Assembly (NCBI GenBank): GCA_003280485.1
Contig: QCEU01000002.1
Span: forward strand, 62,001 to 126,000
Source of the DNA: Pelagibacteraceae bacterium AG-359-O02
GTDB lineage: Bacteria; Pseudomonadota; Alphaproteobacteria; Pelagibacterales; Pelagibacteraceae
Length of the DNA: 64,000 bases
Direction: 5' to 3'
Within the stretch, counting starts at the first letter, position 1, and every line of letters starts with the position of its first letter. Shown piece after piece: positions 8,460-16,892 of this stretch. The notes beneath the pieces were generated by a model. The model was given only the letters and a program-made list of their open reading frames with translations, did no database searches and was not told where the DNA came from. Position numbers and translations under genes: made by a program.

Positions 8460-8545
8460 TTTGATTGGACATTATTTTATGGTAAATAAATTTCAACTCT
8501 ATAAGAATTATTAAAAACGTTATTTTATAGGCTGTTTAATTAAAA

Positions 8546-10114
8546 GTGATAGATAAAACCAACATTGATAAAACAAACGCTTGGCCCTTTGTTGAAGCTA
8601 AAAAGCTTCTCAGAGAAAGAAAAAAAAATATTGAAAACAAAGGAAAGATTATTCTGCAAACAGGATATGGTCCTAGTGGTTTACCACACATTGGTACTTT
8701 TGGTGAAGTGGCAAGAACCTCAATGATAGTTAATGCCTTAAATCATTTAACTGATCTTCCTAAAGAAATAATTACTTTTTCCGACGATATGGATGGACTA
8801 AGGAAAGTGCCTGAAAATATTCCTAATTCTGAAAAACTAATACAAAATCTTCATAAACCTTTAACTCAAGTTCCAGATCCTTTTGGAAAATTTAATAGTT
8901 TTGGAGAACACAACAATGAAATGTTAAAAAACTTTCTAAATAAATTTAATTTTAAATATAATTTTAAAAGTTCAACTCTTTTATATAAATCTGGTTTTTT
9001 TAATGACACATTAAAATTAATTTTAGAAAATTATGAAGGAATAATGAATATAGTTATTCCCACGCTTGGTAAAGAAAGACAAAAAACCTATTCTCCATTT
9101 TTACCAATATGTCCAGATACAGGGGTTGTATTAGAGATACCAGTATTAGAATTAGATACTAAAAATTCGCAAATAATTTTTGATAATAAAGGTAAAAAAT
9201 TAGAACAAAGTATTTTAGATGGTAATTGTAAATTACAATGGAAAGTAGATTGGGCTATGAGATGGTATGCCCTTGATGTAGATTTTGAAATGTATGGTAA
9301 AGATTTAATTGAGAGTGCAATCTTATCTACAAAAATCATAAAATTAATAGGTAAATCAAATCCATCTGGCTTTGCATATGAGTTATTTTTAGATGAAAAG
9401 GGTGAAAAAATATCTAAGTCAAAAGGAAATGGTATTACCATCGATCAATGGTTAGAGTATGCGTCACCTGAAAGTCTCTCTTTGTATATGTACCAGAATC
9501 CAAAAAGAGCAAAAAAACTTTACAGAGAGGTTGTACCAAAGGCCGTCGATGAATATCTTGATTTTATTGAAAAAAGTAAAACTCAAAACGAACTTCAAAA
9601 ACTAATGAACCCTGTTTGGCATGTTCATAATTCAGAAATACCAAAGGAAAATTCAATTATGTCCTTCTCAATGTTATTAAATTTAGTTGAGACCAGCAAT
9701 GCTGATAATAAAGAATTACTTTGGAAGTTTGTTAAGAAATATAAGAAAGATATTAATGAGGATACGCATCCAATTTTTGACAATTTAATATCTTATGCAA
9801 TTAAATATTTTAATGACGTTATAAAATCTAAAAAGATTTATAAAAAACCAAATGAAAGTGAAAAAATTGCTTTAGAAGCTTTAGTAAACTCTTTAGATAG
9901 CTGCTATGACACAATGAAACCGGAGGACATTCAGACCACAATTTATACAGTCGGCAAAGAAAATGGCTATAAAGAAAATTTGCGTGATTGGTTTAAGTTA
10001 ATATATGAGGTAGTTTTTGGGGTAGAAAATGGACCACGATTTGGTTTTTTTATAAGCTTTTTTGGGGTTCAAGAAACCAAAGAATTAATAAAAAGTAAAT
10101 TAGAAAATGTTTAA
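8546..10114 (+). CDS. lysK: Lysyl-tRNA synthetase, class I
   Basis: This 522-residue class I LysRS charges tRNA-Lys. The HIGH-type motif is GPSGLPHIGTF (42-52) and the KMSKS-type motif is EKISKSKGNG (287-296). The class I form, common in archaea and many alphaproteobacteria, is unrelated to the usual bacterial class II enzyme. The start is GTG at 8546; no in-frame ATG occurs before the conserved N-terminal region. It overlaps pyrD by 8 nt, so the two are probably co-transcribed. The FVEAKKLLRERKKNIENKGKI N-terminus is Lys-rich as in neighbouring proteins. Confidence 0.95.
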   Translation: MIDKTNIDKTNAWPFVEAKKLLRERKKNIENKGKIILQTGYGPSGLPHIGTFGEVARTSMIVNALNHLTDLPKEIITFSDDMDGLRKVPENIPNSEKLIQNLHKPLTQVPDPFGKFNSFGEHNNEMLKNFLNKFNFKYNFKSSTLLYKSGFFNDTLKLILENYEGIMNIVIPTLGKERQKTYSPFLPICPDTGVVLEIPVLELDTKNSQIIFDNKGKKLEQSILDGNCKLQWKVDWAMRWYALDVDFEMYGKDLIESAILSTKIIKLIGKSNPSGFAYELFLDEKGEKISKSKGNGITIDQWLEYASPESLSLYMYQNPKRAKKLYREVVPKAVDEYLDFIEKSKTQNELQKLMNPVWHVHNSEIPKENSIMSFSMLLNLVETSNADNKELLWKFVKKYKKDINEDTHPIFDNLISYAIKYFNDVIKSKKIYKKPNESEKIALEALVNSLDSCYDTMKPEDIQTTIYTVGKENGYKENLRDWFKLIYEVVFGVENGPRFGFFISFFGVQETKELIKSKLENV

Positions 10115-11147
10115 TATTTTAAGACCATTAATTTTTAAATTTAGCCCTGAAGTAGCTCACTCTTTAGCAATAAAAGCACTAAAGTTAAATAATATTCCTT
10201 ACTCAAAACCTAAAGATAATCATATTTTAGAAACAACTTTTTGTGAAAAAAAATTATCTTCACCAATTGGTGTTGCTGCTGGGTTTGATAAAAATGCTGA
10301 AGTATATAATCCACTGTTTAATCTTGGATTTGGTTTTGTTGAAGTGGGTACAATTACTCCAAAGCCTCAATTTGGTAACCCTAAACCCAGAGTTTTTAGA
10401 CTTGAGGAAGATGAAGCTCTTATAAATAGATTAGGTTTTAACAATTCTGGTTCAGAACAAATTAGCCAGACAATTAAGGAAAATAATAAAAAGGGTTTTT
10501 TAGGAATAAATATTGGACCAAATAAAGACTCTACTAATAGAATCGATGATTATTTAATTTGTTTTCGTAAATTCTATAATTTAGCTGATTATATAACTAT
10601 AAACATTTCCTCACCAAATACAGAAAATTTAAGAGACTTTCATAACCAGGATGAATTAAATTCATTGATTGATAAACTAAAAAATGAAAAAAAAGAATTG
10701 AATTCAAATATTCCATTAGCAATAAAAGTTTCACCTGATCTTAGTGACGATCAAATTAATAAAATATCTAAGATCATTATGGAACAAGAAATAGAAATTA
10801 TTATTGTTTCCAATACCACAGATAAGAATAGAGAAAATTTAAAAAATATAAATAAATTAGAAAAGGGTGGACTGTCAGGCAAACCAATTGAAAAGATTAC
10901 AAACGAGGCAATTTCTAAATTTTATAAAATTCTAAAAGATAAAACAAAAATAATAGGAGTGGGTGGTGTTAGTAATGGACAAGATGCATTTGAAAAAATT
11001 ATTTCTGGCGCAACACTCGTTCAATTATATACTGGAATGGTTTATAGAGGTCCTCGTATAGCTTCAAAAATAAGTACAGAATTAATTGATTTATTAAAAA
11101 ATAAGGGGTTTAAAAATGTTTCAGAGGCCGTTGGAACTAAAAATTAA
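10107..11147 (+). CDS. pyrD: Dihydroorotate dehydrogenase (quinone), class 2
   Basis: A 346-residue FMN enzyme that oxidises dihydroorotate to orotate in pyrimidine synthesis and passes electrons to the quinone pool. The short N-terminal helix RPLIFKFSPEVAHSLAIKAL is the membrane-associated extension that marks class 2. PIGVAAGFDKNAEV, GFVEVGTITPKPQ, NISSPNTENLR (catalytic Ser, 166-176), AIKVSPDL and GVGGVSNGQDAFEKI (phosphate-binding) are all present. The start overlaps lysK by 8 nt. A new promoter before rpmB follows immediately. Confidence 0.96.
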   Translation: MFNILRPLIFKFSPEVAHSLAIKALKLNNIPYSKPKDNHILETTFCEKKLSSPIGVAAGFDKNAEVYNPLFNLGFGFVEVGTITPKPQFGNPKPRVFRLEEDEALINRLGFNNSGSEQISQTIKENNKKGFLGINIGPNKDSTNRIDDYLICFRKFYNLADYITINISSPNTENLRDFHNQDELNSLIDKLKNEKKELNSNIPLAIKVSPDLSDDQINKISKIIMEQEIEIIIVSNTTDKNRENLKNINKLEKGGLSGKPIEKITNEAISKFYKILKDKTKIIGVGGVSNGQDAFEKIISGATLVQLYTGMVYRGPRIASKISTELIDLLKNKGFKNVSEAVGTKN

Positions 11148-11149
11148 TC

Positions 11150-11178
11150 TTGACGCGATAAGATTCAGATCCTATACA
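11150..11178 (+). promoter_or_regulatory. Sigma-70-type promoter for rpmB
   Basis: TTGACG (11150-11155) and TATACA (11173-11178) are separated by exactly 17 bases, immediately after the pyrD stop and 12 bases before the rpmB ATG. This is one of the best-matching promoters in the window and gives a very short 5' leader. Confidence 0.7.
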
Positions 11179-11190
11179 GGCTCATAATTT

Positions 11191-11472
11191 ATGTCTAAAA
11201 AATGTGAACTTACTGGAAAAATCCCACTTAAGGGTCATAACGTTAGTCATGCTAACAATAAAACTAAAAGAAGATTTCTGCCAAATCTTAAAAAAGTTAA
11301 GTTTAAAAGTGATCTTCTTAAGAGAAGTTTAAGATTAACTGTATCAAATGCCGGGGTTAGATCAGTAGATAAAAAAGGTAGTTTTGATCAATTTCTTATT
11401 TCAGCCAAGTCTAGAGATTTATCATTAAGACTAAAAAAATTAAAAAAATCCTTAGTAAGTAAATCTGCATAA
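11191..11472 (+). CDS. rpmB: 50S ribosomal protein L28
   Basis: A 93-residue large-subunit protein. The start MSKKCELTGKIPLKGHNVSHANNKTKRRFLPNL matches L28, including the GHNVSHANNKTKR core, and VSNAGVRSVDKKG is the conserved C-terminal half. It has its own strong promoter. The final TAA shares its last A with the ATG of the downstream transporter gene (TAATG overlap), so the two are translationally coupled. Confidence 0.96.
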   Translation: MSKKCELTGKIPLKGHNVSHANNKTKRRFLPNLKKVKFKSDLLKRSLRLTVSNAGVRSVDKKGSFDQFLISAKSRDLSLRLKKLKKSLVSKSA

Positions 11473-12020
11473 TGAATAAAGTATTTTTAACACTCTCATT
11501 TTTAATGGGATTGGTTGTTTTAGCGTCTAATTATTTAGTCCAATTTCCGATTAAATATTATGGTCTTCAAGAAATTCTTACATATGGAGCATTCAGTTAT
11601 CCAATAGCTTTTTTAATAACTGATCTAGCAAATAGATCTTTTGGTAAATTAGTTGCTAGAAAAATTGTATATATAGGATTTACAATAGGTATTTTGTTTA
11701 CACTAATTTTCTCAACAAATTTTGCCGATTTAATCTCAGTAAGAATAGCAATTGGTTCAGGAACAGCATTCATTATTGCTCAATTACTGGATGTACAAAT
11801 ATTTGATCAATTAAGACAAAAAAAATGGTTTATTGCGCCCCTTGCGTCTTCATTAATTGGTTCTACTGTTGATACATTTTTATTCTTTTCGATTTCATTT
11901 TATGGAACAGGAATACCTTGGGTAACACTGTCTTTAGGAGATTTAGCAGTAAAGATTTTTGTAGCTTTAGTAATGTTGATACCTTTTAGATTATTATTAG
12001 GCACTTTAAAAGCTGCTTAA
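11472..12020 (+). CDS. Queuosine precursor transporter (VUT/YhhQ family)
   Basis: A 182-residue membrane protein with about six hydrophobic segments. ASNYLVQFPI, TYGAFSYPIAFLITDLANRSFG, GSGTAFIIAQLLDVQIFD and GSTVDTFLFFSISF match the VUT family (formerly DUF165), whose E. coli member YhhQ imports queuosine precursors. The ITDL and D/R residues near the first helices are conserved in the family. It is coupled to rpmB by a one-base overlap; convergent aguA ends two bases away. Confidence 0.85.
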   Translation: MNKVFLTLSFLMGLVVLASNYLVQFPIKYYGLQEILTYGAFSYPIAFLITDLANRSFGKLVARKIVYIGFTIGILFTLIFSTNFADLISVRIAIGSGTAFIIAQLLDVQIFDQLRQKKWFIAPLASSLIGSTVDTFLFFSISFYGTGIPWVTLSLGDLAVKIFVALVMLIPFRLLLGTLKAA

Positions 12021-12021
12021 C

Positions 12022-13086
12022 TCAAATTTTTGGCTCTTGTTGTGTCATGCAATGAATAGCTCCAAAACCCCAAATCAAATCACTACAATCAACAGCAATA
12101 ACTTTTCTGTTTGTAAAAAATTTTCTAAAAATTTTTAATACCTTTTTGTCTTCTTTTACATTAAATACTGGAACCAAGACTGTTTTATTACTTATGAAAA
12201 AATTTAAATAACTTGCTGGCACACGAGTTTTGTCTATGACAACTGGGCTTGGCATAGGAATCTTAATAATTTTTAATTTTTTTCCATTTTCATCGTAACT
12301 TTTACTCAATATTTTTAAATTTTCTTTAAGAGCTTTATAATTTTTATCTGATCTATTATTTTCTACAGCTATCATAATTGTACTTTTAGAAACAAATCTT
12401 GCAATATCATCAATATGACCGTGAGTGTCATCTCCAACAATTCCTTTATTAAGCCAAATAAAATTATTTGCATTTAAATATTTTGAAAACAGATTTTCGT
12501 AGTCAATTTTTTTGAATCCTTTATTTCGCTCTTGTTTACTGCTTAATAAGCATTCTTTTGTTAATAATATAGATCCAGATCCATTATTATCAAACGCACC
12601 TCCCTCCATTACTACTCTTTGAAATTTTTTTGAATTTACTTTTTTTGGTAAAATACTTTTAATATTTAAATATTTACTAATATGGCTATTGATTTTGTTA
12701 TCATTTCTGAAATTTTTATATTTAGACCAGGCATTAAATTTAAAATCAAGCATACATTTTTTTCTATTTTTTTTGTTGACTAAAAATATCGGCCCAGAAT
12801 CTCTTAACCAAAGTCTGTCTGTTTTAAGTTTATGAAATTTAATGTTGGATAAATTACACCCTATCTTTTTTAAATATATTCTTGTGGTATCAATACTTCT
12901 AGCATTATTGACTAATAAATTTATTCTTTGATGTTTTGTTAAATATTTTATTATTTTTCCAACTACATTTGGAATCTTTTCAAATAATCCAGGCCAATCA
13001 TTTTTATTATGAGGCCAAGACATCCAAACTGATTTTTGAGGCTCCCATTCTGCTGGCATTCTAAATTCATCTAATTTTTTACTCAT
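12022..13086 (-). CDS. aguA: Agmatine deiminase
   Basis: This guanidino-modifying enzyme of 354 residues converts agmatine to N-carbamoylputrescine and ammonia. MPAEWEPQKSVWMSWPHN is the family N-terminus, DRLWLRDSGPIFLV supplies substrate-binding Asp/Arg, GGAFDNNGSGSILLT and DDTHGHIDDIARF carry the catalytic His region, and the nucleophile is C346 in FGAIHCMTQQEP. The start overlaps the end of aguB by 8 nt. It is the last gene of the four-gene polyamine operon, and together with AguB provides the agmatine branch to putrescine. Confidence 0.95.
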   Translation of the reverse strand: MSKKLDEFRMPAEWEPQKSVWMSWPHNKNDWPGLFEKIPNVVGKIIKYLTKHQRINLLVNNARSIDTTRIYLKKIGCNLSNIKFHKLKTDRLWLRDSGPIFLVNKKNRKKCMLDFKFNAWSKYKNFRNDNKINSHISKYLNIKSILPKKVNSKKFQRVVMEGGAFDNNGSGSILLTKECLLSSKQERNKGFKKIDYENLFSKYLNANNFIWLNKGIVGDDTHGHIDDIARFVSKSTIMIAVENNRSDKNYKALKENLKILSKSYDENGKKLKIIKIPMPSPVVIDKTRVPASYLNFFISNKTVLVPVFNVKEDKKVLKIFRKFFTNRKVIAVDCSDLIWGFGAIHCMTQQEPKI

Positions 13087-13960
13087 CTTTAGGATTTTTG
13101 AGAATATCTCTATAAAATTCAGTTCTTCGGTCTCTTAAAAAAGGCCAGTGCTGTCTAGCAGTATCTATTTTTTTATAATCTACTTCACAAATTAAAATAT
13201 CTTCTTTTTTATTTCCTGCTTTTGCAATTATTTTACCATTAGGATCTATCATCATTGAATTACCCCAAAATTCAATTTTTTTTTTTCCTTTTTTTTCAAC
13301 ACCAACTCTATTTATAGCAGCCACATAAGTTCCATTAGCAATAGCATGAGATTTTTGCATTGTTATCCAAGATTCTAATTGAGATTTTCCAAATTTCTTT
13401 TTTTCTTTTGGGTGCCAACCAATAGCAGTAGGATAAAAAATAATTTGAGCCCCTTTTAAAGCTGTTAATCTTGCTGCTTCGGGGAACCATTGATCCCAAC
13501 ATATAAGAGGACCTACCTTACCAAATTTAGTTTTCACACTTTTAAATCCAAGGTCTCCAGGACTAAAATAAAATTTTTCATAATAACCGGGATCATCAGG
13601 TATATGCATTTTACGATATTTAGATAAAATATTTCCATTTTCATTAATAATGATACTAGTGTTATGATAGAACCCAGATGTTTTTTTTTCAAACATCGTA
13701 ATATTCAATACAACACCAAGTTCCCTTGCTAAATCACAAAATATTCTAGAGGATGGTCCTGGAATTTTTTCAGCTAATTTAAAGTTTGAATGACTTTCAG
13801 TTTGGCAAAAATAATTAGACAAAAACAGCTCTGGAAGACATATTATCTTTGCCTTTTTTTTTGCAGCTTTTTTAATATTTTTTATAGCTAAATCAATATT
13901 AGATTGAATTGTACCTAAAGATTTACTTTGTATTAAACCAATTTTGATTTTTTTGATCAT
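13079..13960 (-). CDS. aguB: N-carbamoylputrescine amidase
   Basis: A 293-residue carbon-nitrogen hydrolase (nitrilase superfamily) that hydrolyses N-carbamoylputrescine to putrescine, CO2 and ammonia. The catalytic triad is E44 (CLPELF), K117 (KYRKMHIPDDPGYYEKFYF) and C154 (LICWDQWFPEAAR). NRVGVEKKGKKKIEFWGNS matches the AguB subgroup rather than general amidases. It lies between the deoxyhypusine synthase-like gene (3 bases upstream) and aguA (8-nt overlap). Confidence 0.95.
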   Translation of the reverse strand: MIKKIKIGLIQSKSLGTIQSNIDLAIKNIKKAAKKKAKIICLPELFLSNYFCQTESHSNFKLAEKIPGPSSRIFCDLARELGVVLNITMFEKKTSGFYHNTSIIINENGNILSKYRKMHIPDDPGYYEKFYFSPGDLGFKSVKTKFGKVGPLICWDQWFPEAARLTALKGAQIIFYPTAIGWHPKEKKKFGKSQLESWITMQKSHAIANGTYVAAINRVGVEKKGKKKIEFWGNSMMIDPNGKIIAKAGNKKEDILICEVDYKKIDTARQHWPFLRDRRTEFYRDILKNPKDE

Positions 13961-13963
13961 TAA

Positions 13964-15004
13964 TCAAAATATCTTGGAAAAATTTTTTCTCTTTCTATTT
14001 TTCCATTCACCTTTATGATAGGCATCACTTGCTATTAAGGGTAGCACACTTGTTGCTTCTGCAAAAACCATTTGCTCTTTGGCAATATCTACTTTGCCCC
14101 ATGAGCTTGCCTCTTTTAATGTTGAGCTACTGCATGCTCCATCTCTGGAATCAGCGACTGTTATTTGAATAGCATATTTATGCATATCTACATCTTTACC
14201 TAAAAGTTCAGCACATATAACAGTATCTTGAATAAAATTTTTTGGCACACCTCCTCCAATCATAAAAAGACCTGATCCTTTAGATTTAATTTTAATTTCA
14301 GTTAATTCTCTAAACTCTCGAATTGAGTCGATTGTGATGTGATTTTTTGGATTTCTTTCTTGATGCATTACAAGCCCAAATCCTGCGCTTGAGTCTGTAA
14401 ACGCTGGACAGAAAATTGGAACGTCGTTGTCATAGGCAACCTCTATCAATGAATCTTTCTTCTTTGAGTTAGTTTTAAGATATTTACCAATTTCTTTTAT
14501 AAATTCTCTTGATGTATAACTTTTGGGCTCTAATTGATCTGCAATTTCTCCAATAGTTTTATCACACATCTGAAGCTCTTCTTCATCAATGTAAGTATCA
14601 TATATTCTATCAACGTAGTTATTTCTTAACTCTGTATCATCTTGATATTGGGATCCCTGATAATGTTTAAAACCAAGTGCCTCAAAGAAATCCATATCAA
14701 TTATTGAAGCCCCAGTTGCCACTATTGCATCTACCATGTTATACTTAACTAAATCTCTATAAATATGCATACATCCTGCAGCAGATGTTGATCCTGCGAG
14801 TGTTAAAAATATTGTACAATCTTTATCTTTTATCATCTCATTATAAATATTTGCAGCATTTGCAGTCTCTCTTGAAACAAAAGACATTTTTTCCATTGAA
14901 GAAACTATTTTTCTAGCATCGAAAGAAGTAATATCAATATGCTCTACTTCTTTACTAAGTAAATCACTTTTTCTATTATTTGATTGGTTTTTATTATCTG
15001 ACAT
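13964..15004 (-). CDS. Deoxyhypusine synthase-like protein
   Basis: A 346-residue member of the deoxyhypusine synthase family, which in eukaryotes transfers the aminobutyl group of spermidine to a lysine of eIF5A. Visible are CTIFLTLAGSTSAAGCMH, VDAIVATGASIIDMDFFEAL, VPIFCPAFTDSSAGFGL, MIGGGVPKNFIQD (NAD-binding region) and EASSWGKVD. The last contains K304, the position of the lysine that forms the enzyme-imine intermediate. Bacteria lack eIF5A, so the acceptor is not a hypusine precursor; related bacterial proteins make or use other polyamines such as homospermidine. It starts at the base where the decarboxylase gene ends, inside the putrescine operon. Family is certain; the reaction is not. 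Confidence 0.85.
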   Translation of the reverse strand: MSDNKNQSNNRKSDLLSKEVEHIDITSFDARKIVSSMEKMSFVSRETANAANIYNEMIKDKDCTIFLTLAGSTSAAGCMHIYRDLVKYNMVDAIVATGASIIDMDFFEALGFKHYQGSQYQDDTELRNNYVDRIYDTYIDEEELQMCDKTIGEIADQLEPKSYTSREFIKEIGKYLKTNSKKKDSLIEVAYDNDVPIFCPAFTDSSAGFGLVMHQERNPKNHITIDSIREFRELTEIKIKSKGSGLFMIGGGVPKNFIQDTVICAELLGKDVDMHKYAIQITVADSRDGACSSSTLKEASSWGKVDIAKEQMVFAEATSVLPLIASDAYHKGEWKNRKRKNFSKIF

Positions 15005-16182
15005 TAAGCAACAAGAAACTCTTTATTTGCTTCTTTGTCATACATCGTCATGATTGGACTATCTTCAACTTCATAAATTTCATCAGAGTAAAATCCATTA
15101 AAATTAGTTCTAAAAGTTAATCCATATGCTCCAAGCTGTCCTAATTCTATATAATCATTTTCTTTTATATTATTTGGTAAAATAAAAGGACCCTTCATAT
15201 AATCCATGCTATCACAAGTTGGGCCATAGAAATCGAAAGACGTTAATTTCTTGGAGATTACTCTTCCATCAGTTATCATTTTTGATGGGTAAACAATATT
15301 GGGAACACCTGCGTCAAATAAAGTACCATATGTTCCATCATTTATATAAAGTTTCTGTTTTTTTCTTAAATCAACTCTTACAATTGTTGAGCCACTTTCT
15401 GCAACAATCGCTCTTCCAGGTTCGCATATAATTTCTGGAAGCTTATCCAATTTTAAATTACTTAAACCTTTTTTTATTTCTTTAAAGTAAGCATCTAAAG
15501 ATTGAGGAATAAGATCAGGGTAAATGGTAGGAAAGCCTCCTCCCACATTAATTACATCAGGTATAATTTTGGTTTTTTTAATTATATTACTGATTTCAAA
15601 TATTCCTTTTGAATAAGATATAGGGTGCATACATTGTGAACCAACATGAAAACTAAGTCCAATTTTTTTAGAATACTGTTTTGTTAACCTGAGAAGTCCA
15701 GCTGCTTCGTTATTGATAGCTCCAAATTTTTTAGATAAATCAATCTCCGCATGTTCATTAGACACAGAAACTCTAACAAATAATTCTAAGTTTTTTGCGT
15801 AATTTGTACTTTCTAAAATTTTGATTAATTCATCTTTAGTATCTAAAGAAAAGGCCTTAACATTATATTTAAAATATGCCTCCTTAATACTTTCTCTACT
15901 TTTAACTGTATGCATATAAGAACAATTTGCATCTGGACTTATTTTTCTTATAGCCTCTATTTCTTTAATAGATGCTACGTCAAAACGATTAATACCGCTT
16001 TCAACAATAGTTTTAAGAACTACTGGATGAGGGTTGGTTTTTAACGCATAAAGTATTTTTCCTGGGAAATTTTTTTGAAAATATTTAGAAGCCAATTTAA
16101 TTGACTCTTTTCTAATACAATAAACAGGTCCTGTTGGTCTCAGTTGATTAACTAATTCTTCAACTGACTTAAATTTTTGCAT
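15004..16182 (-). CDS. Ornithine (or lysine) decarboxylase, PLP group IV
   Basis: A 392-residue alanine-racemase-fold decarboxylase. The PLP lysine is K48 (YALKTNPHP), the glycine loop is NVGGGFPT (212-219), the phosphate anchor is CEPGRAIV (253-260) and the catalytic Cys is C323 in GPTCDSMDYM. These fit eukaryotic-type ornithine decarboxylases; a dual lysine/ornithine activity cannot be excluded. It opens the polyamine operon and is preceded by a leader with an attenuator-like hairpin. The ATG at 16182 follows AGAGGTG by six bases, a good ribosome site. Confidence 0.9.
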   Translation of the reverse strand: MQKFKSVEELVNQLRPTGPVYCIRKESIKLASKYFQKNFPGKILYALKTNPHPVVLKTIVESGINRFDVASIKEIEAIRKISPDANCSYMHTVKSRESIKEAYFKYNVKAFSLDTKDELIKILESTNYAKNLELFVRVSVSNEHAEIDLSKKFGAINNEAAGLLRLTKQYSKKIGLSFHVGSQCMHPISYSKGIFEISNIIKKTKIIPDVINVGGGFPTIYPDLIPQSLDAYFKEIKKGLSNLKLDKLPEIICEPGRAIVAESGSTIVRVDLRKKQKLYINDGTYGTLFDAGVPNIVYPSKMITDGRVISKKLTSFDFYGPTCDSMDYMKGPFILPNNIKENDYIELGQLGAYGLTFRTNFNGFYSDEIYEVEDSPIMTMYDKEANKEFLVA

Positions 16183-16203
16183 ATCTGCACCTCTAAAAAA
16201 AAT

Positions 16204-16242
16204 TTACAAAAAAAACCTGCATATCACGTATGCAAGTTTCAT
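16204..16242 (-). CDS. Possible 12-residue leader peptide of the polyamine operon
   Basis: On the minus strand an ATG at 16242 opens MKLAYVICRFFL and stops at a TAA (16204-16206), 21 bases before the decarboxylase ATG. The coding region coincides exactly with a hairpin and its T8 tract, an arrangement seen in ribosome-controlled attenuators. No strong ribosome site is visible upstream (AGCAATT), and a 12-codon ORF can arise by chance. I list it because of its position, not because of any match. Confidence 0.3.
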   Translation of the reverse strand: MKLAYVICRFFL

Positions 16243-16253
16243 AATTGCTGCAT
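16208..16253 (-). promoter_or_regulatory. Attenuator-like terminator hairpin before the decarboxylase gene
   Basis: Read on the minus strand, AACTTGCATA, a five-base loop CGTGA and TATGCAGGTT form a ten-pair stem (one G-U pair). It runs straight into eight T (complement of 16208-16215): an intrinsic terminator placed inside the 5' leader of its own operon. The sequence ATGCAG occurs a second time 5' of the hairpin (complement of 16248-16253) and could pair with the CTTGCAT strand instead, giving a mutually exclusive antiterminator. Because the neighbouring gene on the right is divergent, the hairpin cannot be that gene's terminator. What it senses is unknown. Confidence 0.6.
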
Positions 16254-16327
16254 TTATGGGGAAAAAATTAATAATGTAAAGTAAATAATGCTATTGAAAT
16301 ATTAAAATTTACTTCCATATAAGGGCT

Positions 16328-16891
16328 ATGATCAACCAACCAACACTTCAAAAACTAAGTGATTTCGAGGATAAATCACTTTTGATAGTAGACGATGACA
16401 ATCCATTTAGACAAAGATTGGCAAGAGCTATGGAAAAAAAAGGTTTTACAGTTACACAAGCTGAGAGTGTAAAGATTGGTATTGAGACTGTAAAATCCCA
16501 AAGCCCTGCATTTGCTGTTGTTGATCTTAGATTGAATGACGGGAATGGACTAGAGGTAGTAAAAGAAATTCAAAAGGGAAACCTTAAAAGTAGAATTATT
16601 ATGTTAACTGGATATGGTAATATTCCAACAGCAGTTGCTGCAATTAAAGAGGGAGCAATTGACTACATTGCTAAGCCAGCAGATGCAGATGATGTTGAAA
16701 AAGCACTTTTAGCTGATCCAAATCAAAAACCAGCCCCACCTGAAAACCCAATGTCAGCGGATAGAGTAAAATGGGAGCACATACACAGAGTTTTTGAGTT
16801 ATGTAACAGAAATGTCTCTGAAACTGCAAGAAGACTAAAAATGCATAGAAGAACTCTTCAAAGGATACTGTCTAAAAGATCTCCTAGATAA
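16328..16891 (+). CDS. regA: ActR/RegA/PrrA-family response regulator
   Basis: A 187-residue two-domain regulator. The receiver domain (about 15-130) has the acidic pocket VDDDN (21-25), the phosphoacceptor D66 (VVDLRLNDG) and switch lysine K116 (IAKPAD). A proline-rich linker (PNQKPAPPENP) leads to a Fis-type helix-turn-helix (147-185; SETARRLKMHRRTLQRIL). Length, linker and HTH are those of RegA/ActR/PrrA, which regulates redox-dependent genes with the kinase RegB; no kinase is adjacent. It is divergent from the polyamine operon and convergent with an ABC ATPase. Confidence 0.88.
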   Translation: MINQPTLQKLSDFEDKSLLIVDDDNPFRQRLARAMEKKGFTVTQAESVKIGIETVKSQSPAFAVVDLRLNDGNGLEVVKEIQKGNLKSRIIMLTGYGNIPTAVAAIKEGAIDYIAKPADADDVEKALLADPNQKPAPPENPMSADRVKWEHIHRVFELCNRNVSETARRLKMHRRTLQRILSKRSPR

Positions 16892-16892
16892 T

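Noticed and set aside
16294..16323. Promoter for regA (TTGAAA, 18 bases, TATAAG)
   Set aside because: The -10 ends only five bases before the ATG and the spacing is long; I was not sure enough to list it.
16208..16327. Rfam speF-type RNA before the decarboxylase
   Set aside because: The published motif is much larger than this leader. I see only a simple terminator and one possible competing pair, so I do not claim a match.
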